This document shows, piece after piece, positions 47,099 through 53,972 of a stretch of 53,972 nt of DNA; the stretch's first letter is position 1, and the number at the start of each line of letters is the position of its first letter. This DNA comes from Actinomycetes bacterium (GTDB lineage Bacteria; Actinomycetota; Acidimicrobiia; Acidimicrobiales; Acidimicrobiaceae), in the NCBI GenBank assembly GCA_021810525.1, contig JAJZIP010000003.1:1-53972 (forward strand), written 5' to 3'. The position numbers and the translations under genes are program-made. The notes below the pieces were generated by a model that was not told the DNA's origin, made no database searches, and saw nothing but the letters and a program-made list of their open reading frames with translations.

Positions 47099-47965
47099 AT
47101 GACCCCATCCCATATCGGCGTTGTAGGGTCGGGAACCATGGGTGGGGCGATAGCTCACCTCATGGCACTCTCCGGATACGACGTAAGACTATCAGATGTA
47201 AGTCAGCCAGCGCTGGAGCAAGCAGTCAGGCGCATGAGATCATGGATGGAGATGAACGTCAGCAAGGGGAAGATGACCCAAGAAGATGCTGACGGCACTC
47301 TCGATCGAATATCAATTACAACAGAGCTCAATCACCTAGCCGACTGCTCGTTCGTAGTGGAAGCGGTTTTTGAAGATCTTCAGGTCAAAGAACAAATCTT
47401 CTCACAACTCGATCAGATCCTGCCACAAGCCGCGATAATCGCCACGAACACATCGTCGATGTCGATAACCCTTCTTGCTGAGTACACGAAACGCCCTGGC
47501 AAGGTAGTCGGAATGCACTTCTTCAATCCCCCACAGGTGATGAAGCTCGTTGAAGTTGTACGAGGATACAAGACCGACAATGACACCGTCGCAAAGACTA
47601 TGGACTTGGCTCGGAATCTGGGCAAGGAGCCAATTGAGGTGAAAAAGGACACGCCCGGATTCATCGTCAACAGAATCCTCATACCACAACTACTGGAAGC
47701 TGTCCGTCTTGTCGAGGAGGGGGTAGCCACTCCGGAAGATGTCGACAAAGCAATCCGTTTGGGGTTGAACTCCCCCATGGGGCCCTTTGAACTGCAGGAC
47801 TACACGGGAGTGGACATCGGTCTGAACGTGGTCGACCATTTCTACGAAGAATTCAGAAACGACCGCTGGGCGGCACCTCTCTCGCTACGAGCGTTGGTCA
47901 GGGCGGGGCGCCTTGGAAGGAAAACCGGGGCTGGCTGGTACGACTATCCATCCGATTCCAAATAA
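47099..47965 (+). CDS. 3-hydroxyacyl-CoA (3-hydroxybutyryl-CoA) dehydrogenase
   Basis: 288 residues. NAD-binding VVGSGTMGGAIAHLMA at the N-terminus with Asp in RLSDVS (NAD preference); catalytic His in GMHFFNPPQVMKLVEVV (about residue 140); KKDTPGFIVNRI; C-terminal domain GPFELQDYTGVDIGLNV. It matches the single-function FadB2/Hbd/PaaH enzymes: 3-hydroxyacyl-CoA + NAD+ to 3-oxoacyl-CoA. ATG has AGGAG eight bases upstream. A PaaZ/BoxD-like aldehyde dehydrogenase lies 2.2 kb away, so a role in aromatic-acid breakdown is possible. Confidence 0.93.
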   Translation: MTPSHIGVVGSGTMGGAIAHLMALSGYDVRLSDVSQPALEQAVRRMRSWMEMNVSKGKMTQEDADGTLDRISITTELNHLADCSFVVEAVFEDLQVKEQIFSQLDQILPQAAIIATNTSSMSITLLAEYTKRPGKVVGMHFFNPPQVMKLVEVVRGYKTDNDTVAKTMDLARNLGKEPIEVKKDTPGFIVNRILIPQLLEAVRLVEEGVATPEDVDKAIRLGLNSPMGPFELQDYTGVDIGLNVVDHFYEEFRNDRWAAPLSLRALVRAGRLGRKTGAGWYDYPSDSK

Positions 47966-48121
47966 CCTGCCGAAGTCTTCCGACCGTTCTGACAGCAGCT
48001 TCTCCCCAGTCGCCAAGGCTTGGCCCAAGACTTAAGGCAAAGGTTTTGCCGGCCGGTGACCCGCCCGCCTGGAAGGATTAAAGCCCTCGATCTTGTATGG
48101 CCACGATGTTAGAATCGTGCC

Positions 48122-48382
48122 ATGCGAACCTCACCTCTGATAGGAAAGAAAGCGTGGTTCGGGCCACACCGCATCGGCTGGGGGCTCGGCCCCCGTTCGC
48201 CGGAAGGATGGATCTTGACAGCTGTGGCAGTAGCTGCAAGCCTAATCACCGCTTCGCGGTGGCCAAATCGTCCAGCGATTCGGCTCCTCCCGATAACCGC
48301 ATACGTCGTTATCGCCATACTCAAGGGAACCTCTCCAGGTGGACCAAGGGAATGGCGCAAACTAGCTGGCCAGACCAGTTGA
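48122..48382 (+). CDS. Small actinobacterial membrane protein
   Basis: 86 residues with one or two hydrophobic segments (GWILTAVAVAASLITA, LLPITAYVVIAILKG). The opening KKAWFGPHRIGWGLGPRSPEGW resembles short actinobacterial proteins that start with K-x-W-F-G-P-R/H and G-W-G-x-x-P-x-S-x-x-G-W; function unknown. The start region has TTAGAATCG about six bases upstream and no Shine-Dalgarno, so it may be leaderless. Confidence 0.6.
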   Translation: MRTSPLIGKKAWFGPHRIGWGLGPRSPEGWILTAVAVAASLITASRWPNRPAIRLLPITAYVVIAILKGTSPGGPREWRKLAGQTS

Positions 48383-48721
48383 CCTGGTGCGCGATAAGTT
48401 CCGCCATTGGGGTCGGGACTACATGGCGCCCGGAAGGCTCTACCACAAGGGGGCGAGGCCTTGGCACCCAGGTGCGGTTGGATAACGTTCAGGCCTGCCA
48501 GAGCATTCTCTGAGATCGAGGCATCTACTTCGGCTAGGGAGTTGGAAAGCGAAACACTTTGAAGTCGGAACATTTGGAGGGCCTCCCGCAAAGACGTGCG
48601 CAGTGGTACATCACAAGACCCCGCAGAACGTGAACCTCGACCTCAACTGAGAGGACTGCGGCTAAGTGATAATCGGCTGCAAAGATCCAGAAAGCACCGC
48701 ACAGAGCATTCGGAGACGGGC
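48383..48721. other. 339-base gap before the PLDc_N gene
   Basis: No supported gene. A minus-strand frame 48109-48591 lies antisense to the small membrane protein gene and has no domain. The stretch should contain the original promoter of the ABC operon relic. Confidence 0.35.
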
Positions 48722-48985
48722 ATGAACCCAAATGCCGTTGCATTGCTCCCTGTTCTTCTAACCCTCCTCGGCTTCCTTGTGTTCTGCCTGGTTGACCTGA
48801 TCCGGGCAAAGGAGGTACGCTATCTGCCAAATTGCGCGTTGGCACTGATCTACCTGGTTTCCGTGCCTTTGGGAGGCATCGTCTATCTCCTTGCAGGAGG
48901 CGCTCGACCTGCTGGGCCAACACCTGATCATGGACCTTCTGACAGGTATGAGGGGCTCGAAAGCGGCTGTAATATCGAGCCATGA
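48722..48985 (+). CDS. PLDc_N-type membrane protein, C-terminus altered by deletion
   Basis: 87 residues from ATG 48722. Two membrane helices: LLPVLLTLLGFLVFCLVDLIRA and LALIYLVSVPLGGIVYLLAG. The pattern DLIRAKEVRYLPNCALALIY...PLGGIVYLLAG matches the PLDc_N domain of short actinobacterial membrane proteins that precede ABC exporter genes. After YLLAGG, the frame runs on into DNA that in another frame encodes the ABC ATPase relic, so a deletion has replaced its true end. Confidence 0.65.
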   Translation: MNPNAVALLPVLLTLLGFLVFCLVDLIRAKEVRYLPNCALALIYLVSVPLGGIVYLLAGGARPAGPTPDHGPSDRYEGLESGCNIEP

Positions 48986-49356
48986 TCTTACTGAGATAGA
49001 GCAGAGATGTCACACCGTGGGAGTCCTCGACGAGGGCAAACTGATCTAACCGGGGCGCTGTCCGACCTATTATCATCCCACGAACGGCACGCATGGCTCA
49101 TGGAGGTCCGCTCTCAATCGGCAGAGATAGTCACGATGCTCAAGGCGGCAGAGTGGAGGTCGACCGTTTCCGAACTTGTCCTGGAATCATGGAAATCTTC
49201 TACCATGACTCCGAAAGAGCCGATACGGAGCTGCCCAGGGTGTTGACAAACGGTGGAGCCCATCTTGTCTCCCTTGCTCAAGTCAAGCCCAACCTCGAGC
49301 AGATCCTTCTATCTTTGACCGGCGAGCAGTCCGCAAACGAGCCGAGGAGAGACTGA
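48915..49356 (+). pseudogene. ABC transporter ATPase relic (C-terminal part, frameshifted)
   Basis: One frame gives LLGQHLIMDLLTGMRGSKAA then VISSHDLTEIEQRCHTVGVLDEGKLI and a stop: the post-Walker-B region with the switch His (SSHDLTEIE). A second frame continues DLLSSHERHAWLMEVRSQSAE, a third ends LTNGGAHLVSLAQVKPNLEQILLSLTGE, the normal C-terminus. Walker A, signature and Walker B are deleted. Confidence 0.8.
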
Positions 49357-50080
49357 TGGGAAGATGGAAGCTGCAGATCATCAAAATCTGGAAAACTCGA
49401 AGAATCATCGCGCTCATAGCGGTCTTTTTTATCGTCGGACTCCTGGACCCGATTCTTGTCCGCTGTCTCGCGCACTTGGTCGGAAGCAACAACGCCAACA
49501 TCACGGTGACAGTCCCACCGCCGACACCCGAAGCTGCGCTCGCTCAATTTGGCAGGAGCATAACCAGCATAGGAACCCTGGTCACCGTGATGGTTGCAGC
49601 CGGGAGCTTCACGATCGACTCACCGCCCGCGCTGGCCGCCTTTTACCGAAGCCGCGCACGCAAACCAATGGATCTTCTTCTCCCCAGTCTCGTGACCGTC
49701 TATATGGCCACGTGTGTGGCGCTTTTCCTCGGGATCATCGCCGCCTGGTACGAGACCCTGCTCATCGGCCCGGTTCAACCAGGTCGCCTCGCCATTGGCT
49801 TCGGATTTTAGGCGCTCTGGACACTGCCTGCGATCGCCGTTGTCGACCTATGGTCCACTACGCTCCGAATCGTTTTGGCAATAGTGGCCCCGAACAGAGC
49901 CATTCTCCTTGGATCCAGCCTGATTAGCATGGTGCGAGTCCTCGCTCCACGGTCTCCCCCCGCAGTGTCGTCGAGCATCGGAGCCGTCGTGTCAGATGAC
50001 ACCCCGGGGTCACTTGACGGAGGTCGGCATCATCTCTGGAACAGGCGCCCTGCTTCTTCTTGCGACAGCCATAAGTCGGC
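49356..50080 (+). pseudogene. ABC-2 permease relic
   Basis: ATG 49356 starts KIWKTRRIIALIAVFFIVGLLDP, and a second hydrophobic part follows (SITSIGTLVTVMVAAGSF, TVYMATCVALFLGIIAAWYE). A TAG at about 49809 interrupts the frame; the same frame then continues ALWTLPAIAVVDLWSTTLRIVLAIVAPNRA, clearly the rest of the permease, before similarity fades. It belonged to the dead ATPase above. Confidence 0.7.
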
Positions 50081-50213
50081 TCGGAAAACGAGAGCCGTGA
50101 CACTGCCGATGCGAAACAGCTGGACAACCCTGAACCTCCGGAACTACACAAATCTCCAGCCGACGGCTGTCTCAATTCGGCCTACGCAACCATGTAGTTG
50201 CCAGGGCTGAACT

Positions 50214-51758
50214 CTATAGAGACTGTAGAAGGCTTGGGCTTCCCTGGATGGCGGTCCTTTGCATGTAGTGTTTCATAGCCCTCAGACCTCCCAGCTCTTC
50301 TCCACCGCCAGCGCGCCCCGGACCTCCGTGGAGCATTTGCGGCATCACGATTCCATGTCCAGTTGATTCCCCCGCGCTAGAGCTGTCCACCACGAGAATC
50401 CGTCCATGCCATGGCGCCAGTCCGGAAATCAGCACCTTTGCAAGTGCTGTATCGGTGGTCACGATCGAGCCCACGAGACTTCCCTCGCCCAACGACGCCG
50501 CGTCTATCACCTCTCCGAAGGTCTGGTAGGGAAGAAGCGTGCACACAGGCCCAAAAACCTCAACCGAGTGGACCTCTGGGACAAAGACATCGTCAGCCCG
50601 TAAGAGCATCGGCGAGATGAAAGCACCCCGATCACCGTCGGCGCCCAGTGGCTTCACCTTGTTTGGATCCCCGAACGCGACCTGAGATACAGCCAGCAGC
50701 TTCTGCAGGTTGCTTCGAACCTCATCGCGTTGACCGAGACTGGCCAGCGGACCCATCTGAACAGTCAGGTCAGAAGGATTCCCCACGACGATCTCCGCAA
50801 GCCTGGCCGAGACCGCCTCGGCGACATCGTCAATAATCGACACAGGAACGAATGCCCTTCTGATAGCGGTGCATTTCTGGCCTGCCTTTATCACCATTTC
50901 GTCAACCAATTGGTTGACGTAGATCTCGAATTCGTCGTCCTCAGGTATGATGTCGGTACCGAGGATCGAGCAGTTAAGCGAGTCTGCCTCTGCGTTGAAA
51001 GCGACTGAGCGGCCGGTGACGACGTCGTGGCTTCGCAGAGCCTGTGCGGTGCTGGCGGATCCAGTGAACGAGACCGTATCCTGACTTGTGAGGCTCTCGA
51101 TTAATCCGGTCGGACCGGCACACAGAAGAGAGATCGTGCCCTCTGGAAGTAGACCAGAATCTACGATCCTGCGGACGACGGCCTCGGTAAGGTATGCCGT
51201 CTGACTTGCGGGCTTGACTACCGATGGCATTCCCGCCAGAAATGCGGGTGCAAATTTCTCGAGCATGCCCCAGACCGGAAAGTTGAACGCGTTTATTTGA
51301 ACAGCCACACCAAGCTTTGAGCTATAGATGTGCCTGCCACTGAAGGTCCCTCCCTTGCCAAGCGGCTCGATGTCCCCGTCGTAAAGAATTGTCTTTTCGG
51401 GCAGTTCTCGAGCAGCCTTGCTTGCATAGACCGCAACAGTTCCTATACCTCCGTCCACGTCGACCGCAGTGTCGCGCCGCGTAGCGCCCGTACGCAGCGA
51501 GATCTCGACGAATTCGTCGAGGTGGCTGAAAAGATACTTGCCTAAGTCCTTGAGAATCGCAGCCCTCTGAACAAAGGTCAACTTGCGCAGTTCAGGGCCG
51601 CCGATCTTCCTTGCAAACTGCAGCATTGCTGCCACATCCGGACCTGTCTTGGGAATACGTGCAACCTCCTCACCCGTGGACGCATCCATCAGAGGTGAGG
51701 TGTCACCTTGGCTTGTCTGCCACCGGCCCTGGCTGAAACTCTGGAGTACAGGTGTCAT
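50214..51758 (-). CDS. PaaZ/BoxD-like CoA-linked semialdehyde dehydrogenase
   Basis: 514 residues, one aldehyde-dehydrogenase domain. Catalytic Cys in IKAGQKCTAIRRAFVP (about residue 296), general base Glu in FNAEADSLNCSILG (about 258), NAD site NAFNFPVWGMLEKFAPAFLAG and VVKPASQTAYL. Sequence pattern matches the ALDH part of PaaZ and the stand-alone BoxD (3,4-dehydroadipyl-CoA semialdehyde dehydrogenase). The MaoC-type hydratase domain of full PaaZ is absent. Thus phenylacetate or benzoyl-CoA epoxide pathways are candidates; no other gene of either pathway is visible apart from the hydroxyacyl-CoA dehydrogenase. Confidence 0.85.
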   Translation of the reverse strand: MTPVLQSFSQGRWQTSQGDTSPLMDASTGEEVARIPKTGPDVAAMLQFARKIGGPELRKLTFVQRAAILKDLGKYLFSHLDEFVEISLRTGATRRDTAVDVDGGIGTVAVYASKAARELPEKTILYDGDIEPLGKGGTFSGRHIYSSKLGVAVQINAFNFPVWGMLEKFAPAFLAGMPSVVKPASQTAYLTEAVVRRIVDSGLLPEGTISLLCAGPTGLIESLTSQDTVSFTGSASTAQALRSHDVVTGRSVAFNAEADSLNCSILGTDIIPEDDEFEIYVNQLVDEMVIKAGQKCTAIRRAFVPVSIIDDVAEAVSARLAEIVVGNPSDLTVQMGPLASLGQRDEVRSNLQKLLAVSQVAFGDPNKVKPLGADGDRGAFISPMLLRADDVFVPEVHSVEVFGPVCTLLPYQTFGEVIDAASLGEGSLVGSIVTTDTALAKVLISGLAPWHGRILVVDSSSAGESTGHGIVMPQMLHGGPGRAGGGEELGGLRAMKHYMQRTAIQGSPSLLQSL

Positions 51759-52164
51759 TTAACTCTCCACTCGCCTTGAATTAGGTAAATTGAGGCACTT
51801 TTTATGATCCATTACACATCGTCATAACAATGAGATATTTCGACATTGTAGTTGGCTCCACCATCGCTGGGCTGACACTCGGAAGTCAGAAGTAGCCATC
51901 CGCCACAAACTGACCTGCTTGTTCGCCCTCGGCGATGGCCGAGAAAGAAGGGCGTTAAGCTAGTCAAGCCCCTTTTGCACGGTCGATCCAACCATCGACT
52001 AGAGCTTTCCTCCCACGCGTTCCGCTCCGAGTGCACACGAATCTGCAGATCAGCGGTAGCGCGAGGTAGGATGGCGGGTACCGATCACAGGCGAATAACG
52101 CATCTGAAAGATTGGTCCTAGAATGTTGTGAAGTACAAATGATCCTGTCTTCCCTACTAGAAAC
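51759..52164. other. 406-base intergenic region with possible oxidoreductase relic
   Basis: A 21-codon frame at 51831-51896 reads RYFDIVVGSTIAGLTLG, reminiscent of the dinucleotide-binding start of FAD oxidoreductases, then stops; it may be a remnant but is too short to prove. The rest should hold the promoters of the dehydrogenase and phosphoesterase genes. Confidence 0.3.
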
Positions 52165-53169
52165 ATGCTGAAACGACCGCTAACTTATCTCGCAATCTTC
52201 CTTCCAATTCTTCTGCTCTCCGGCTGCGGTGCAACCAATTCCTCATCTCCAACGACGACCTCGACGGTGCGACCCTCAGCGACTACGTCGACGTCGATTC
52301 CCCCTTCAACAACGACCGTCAAGCCCACGACGACTACGACAGCGCCGCCTGAACCGAAGCATCCGCACATCTTTGTAATAGTCATGGAAAACCTGGGCTA
52401 CAGGGCCGCGATGGCAACTCCACAGCTGAGCGGACTCGCGCACTCCTGGGCCTACGCCACGAACTACTACGCTACAACTCACCCATCGCTGCCCAACTAT
52501 CTGTCCCTAATCGGGGGATCAACGTTTGGCATCTCATCTGACTGCGTCTCATGCTTCGTGAACTCCGCAAATCTCCCAACCGAGCTCAGCCAAAAAGGTG
52601 TCTCCTGGACCGCATATATGGAATCGATTCCAAACAGCTGCTACCTGTCGCCCTACGCCCCCAGTGGCCTCTACGCTGGCAAACATGACCCCTTCGTGTA
52701 TTTCGACAACGTCAGGGCATCGACTTCGCTATGCGCGAATATAAAGCCGCTGAGCGAACTCACCCCTCGACTCAGTTCGTCCTCGGCAAGACTAGCAAGC
52801 TTTGTATGGATAACTCCGAACATATGCAATGACGGGCACAACTGCTCCGCCTCCACCGCGGGAAGTTGGCTGCAAAATATGGTCAGCCAGATCACTTCGT
52901 CTCCGGCTTGGAAGGACAACGGGGCTCTCTACGTGACGTGGGACGAGGGCAATGGCGGTGACTATCGCGGGCTGTCGTCCGCTGGCGCGATCACCCCTTC
53001 TGGAGGAGGAGGCCATGTTCTGACCCTTGTCATCGAACCTGGCCTCTCGGGCGGAGCCGTCCTGTCACAGCCAATGGACCACTACTCGCTGCTAAAGACC
53101 ATCGAGAACAATTTTGGAGTATCGCAACTCGGACTCAGCGCAAATCAAAGACTGCCAACGCTTCCCTGA
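52165..53169 (+). CDS. Secreted lipoprotein phosphoesterase (acid phosphatase/phospholipase C superfamily)
   Basis: 334 residues. Signal peptide with lipobox LLLSGC (Cys21 lipidated), then a Thr/Ser/Pro-rich linker (about 23-65) and the catalytic domain. Motifs of the PF04185 phosphoesterase family: HIFVIVMENLGY (metal and nucleophile region; Glu-Asn), YYATTHPSLPNYLSLIGGS, YMESIP, ITPNICNDGHNC, YVTWDEGNGGD and GGHVLTLVI. It would hydrolyse phosphate esters at the cell surface. The linker is a likely site of O-glycosylation and places the enzyme away from the membrane. Confidence 0.85.
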   Translation: MLKRPLTYLAIFLPILLLSGCGATNSSSPTTTSTVRPSATTSTSIPPSTTTVKPTTTTTAPPEPKHPHIFVIVMENLGYRAAMATPQLSGLAHSWAYATNYYATTHPSLPNYLSLIGGSTFGISSDCVSCFVNSANLPTELSQKGVSWTAYMESIPNSCYLSPYAPSGLYAGKHDPFVYFDNVRASTSLCANIKPLSELTPRLSSSSARLASFVWITPNICNDGHNCSASTAGSWLQNMVSQITSSPAWKDNGALYVTWDEGNGGDYRGLSSAGAITPSGGGGHVLTLVIEPGLSGGAVLSQPMDHYSLLKTIENNFGVSQLGLSANQRLPTLP

Positions 53170-53510
53170 AGTGCGTGCTCTTGTCTCATTGCCAGATCCA
53201 CGTCGAAACCTCCGACCAGAGTTCCTTTCACCAAATTCGCAGATCATGAACTTTTGGATGCATCTTCCAGCTCCTGTGAATCCTACGATCCAGCATGGAT
53301 GCCACGGACCAATGGTTGCCGACTGGGCGGAAATGACAGCTTTTCACTCTCAGACACGTCGCCTTGAGAAAGCCCAAAGGGGCCGAAATGCCAGTGAAGA
53401 GACGGCCCGCACTGCAACGGAAAAGGTGTTGAAAGCGTCGAATATGGGCTCAAACTACTTCAATTTTCCCACTAACATTCAGCAGCTCCGAGCTCACATG
53501 GGATTCTGTC
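53170..53510. other. 341-base gap between convergent genes
   Basis: No supported gene. The plus-strand frame 53114-53596 overlaps both neighbours out of frame and has no ribosome binding site. No clear terminator hairpin was identified. Confidence 0.35.
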
Positions 53511-53972
53511 TCAATCTTCGAGAGAGCCATGCGCCTCTTCCGCGAACCACCGCTTTGCATGCTGTGCTGCCCACGATCTGGTTATGTGCCCCGTGAAAAT
53601 CGACTTCAGGGCTTCTCGATGAGTCAGCGCGAAAAAGATGTGGCCGAGGATGACCACGACAATCGCAAAGGCCAAGACGTCGTGGACAAAGGTGGCTCCG
53701 GTTCGCCAATCCAGGGGGAAAAAGTTGAACCAGTGAAGTATGAACCCGGTTCCGAACATCACTACGATTGAAGAACCTATGAAAAGGGCGTTCAACTTCT
53801 GGCCCGGGTTGAACTTGTCCGACTCGACGAGGGGATAACGGCCAATCGAACGCAACCAGTTGAGCTCGCTTTGGGTCCATAGACCGAATCGACTGATATC
53901 AGCTCTGAAGCGTTTGCCCCATGACCCTGACATTGAGATCAGAAGGGGTACCGGAAGCAGGATACCTGTCCA
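53511..53972 (-). CDS. b-type cytochrome subunit (formate dehydrogenase gamma-like), C-terminal part
   Basis: The frame is open to the right edge, so only the last 153 codons are present. Two membrane helices are visible (GQKLNALFIGSSIVVMFGTGFIL, FVHDVLAFAIVVVILGHIFFAL), each near a conserved residue set: FNPGQKLNA, LDWRTGATFVHD (His ligand) and GHIFFAL (His ligand), then HREALKSIFTGHI...WA-x-x-HAKRW. This matches the di-haem cytochrome b subunit of formate dehydrogenases and related molybdoenzyme complexes. If so it depends on the molybdenum cofactor genes at 33-36 kb. Confidence 0.8.
   Translation of the reverse strand, partial: WTGILLPVPLLISMSGSWGKRFRADISRFGLWTQSELNWLRSIGRYPLVESDKFNPGQKLNALFIGSSIVVMFGTGFILHWFNFFPLDWRTGATFVHDVLAFAIVVVILGHIFFALTHREALKSIFTGHITRSWAAQHAKRWFAEEAHGSLED

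Noticed and set aside
48109-48591. 160-codon minus-strand frame
   Set aside because: Antisense to the small membrane protein gene, whose sequence pattern is recognisable; no domain in the minus frame.
53114-53596. 160-codon plus-strand frame
   Set aside because: Overlaps the phosphoesterase and cytochrome genes out of frame; no ribosome binding site.

Overview
The window reads as chromosomal DNA of a moderate-GC actinomycete, most likely a member of the Acidimicrobiia or a close relative. Grounds: a four-PASTA Ser/Thr kinase, a perfect CIRCE operator in front of a Ruc-like FmdB protein, the actinobacterial gene order ruc-galU-moeA...sepX/glpR, many GTG/TTG starts, and several genes with a -10 box directly before the start codon and no Shine-Dalgarno (leaderless mRNAs). 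The class assignment is inference; no rRNA or taxon marker was read.

Layout. 0-9 kb: an alpha/beta-hydrolase running off the left edge, an SCP2 protein, a PASTA kinase, ligA-mnmA, a glycerophosphodiester phosphodiesterase, an unknown protein and a PfkB kinase. 9-16.5 kb: an M1 aminopeptidase, a methyltransferase, then a minus-strand block of glycosyltransferase, methyltransferase, alpha/alpha-toroid protein and an Nramp-like transporter. 16.6-20 kb: a decayed TnpB gene, a soluble PRC-barrel/MgtE-N/CBS protein preceded by a proline-containing leader ORF, and another methyltransferase. 20-24.5 kb: two MFS exporters and a YedK/HMCES protein. 24.5-28.3 kb: isoprenoid genes dxs and a prenyl diphosphate synthase. 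28.4-31.9 kb: tldD-tldE-PHP. 31.9-37 kb: Ruc-like protein with CIRCE, galU, moeA, moaA, moaC, a SepX/GlpR-like membrane protein and tRNA-Ala(CGC). 37.2-41.6 kb: a strikingly GC-rich segment with an ABC exporter and its TetR regulator, probably acquired. 41.9-50.1 kb: a Gmad2-like protein, a Nudix hydrolase, a field of pseudogenes (MFS, AHSA1, ArsR, ABC ATPase and permease), an intact MarR-ABC exporter operon and a 3-hydroxyacyl-CoA dehydrogenase. 50.2-54 kb: a PaaZ/BoxD-like aldehyde dehydrogenase, a lipoprotein phosphoesterase and the C-terminal part of a b-type cytochrome.

How the genes may work together. The most interesting lead is the Mg2+-type module at 15.2-19 kb: an Nramp-fold transporter that has lost the transition-metal residues, plus a stand-alone cytosolic MgtE-N/CBS sensor without a membrane domain, preceded by a leader ORF and now split by a dead TnpB element. 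Second is the galU-moeA-moaA-moaC-sepX block, which joins molybdenum cofactor synthesis to a cell-division membrane protein of the Glp/GlpR type. Third is the CIRCE-controlled Ruc-like chaperone next to it.
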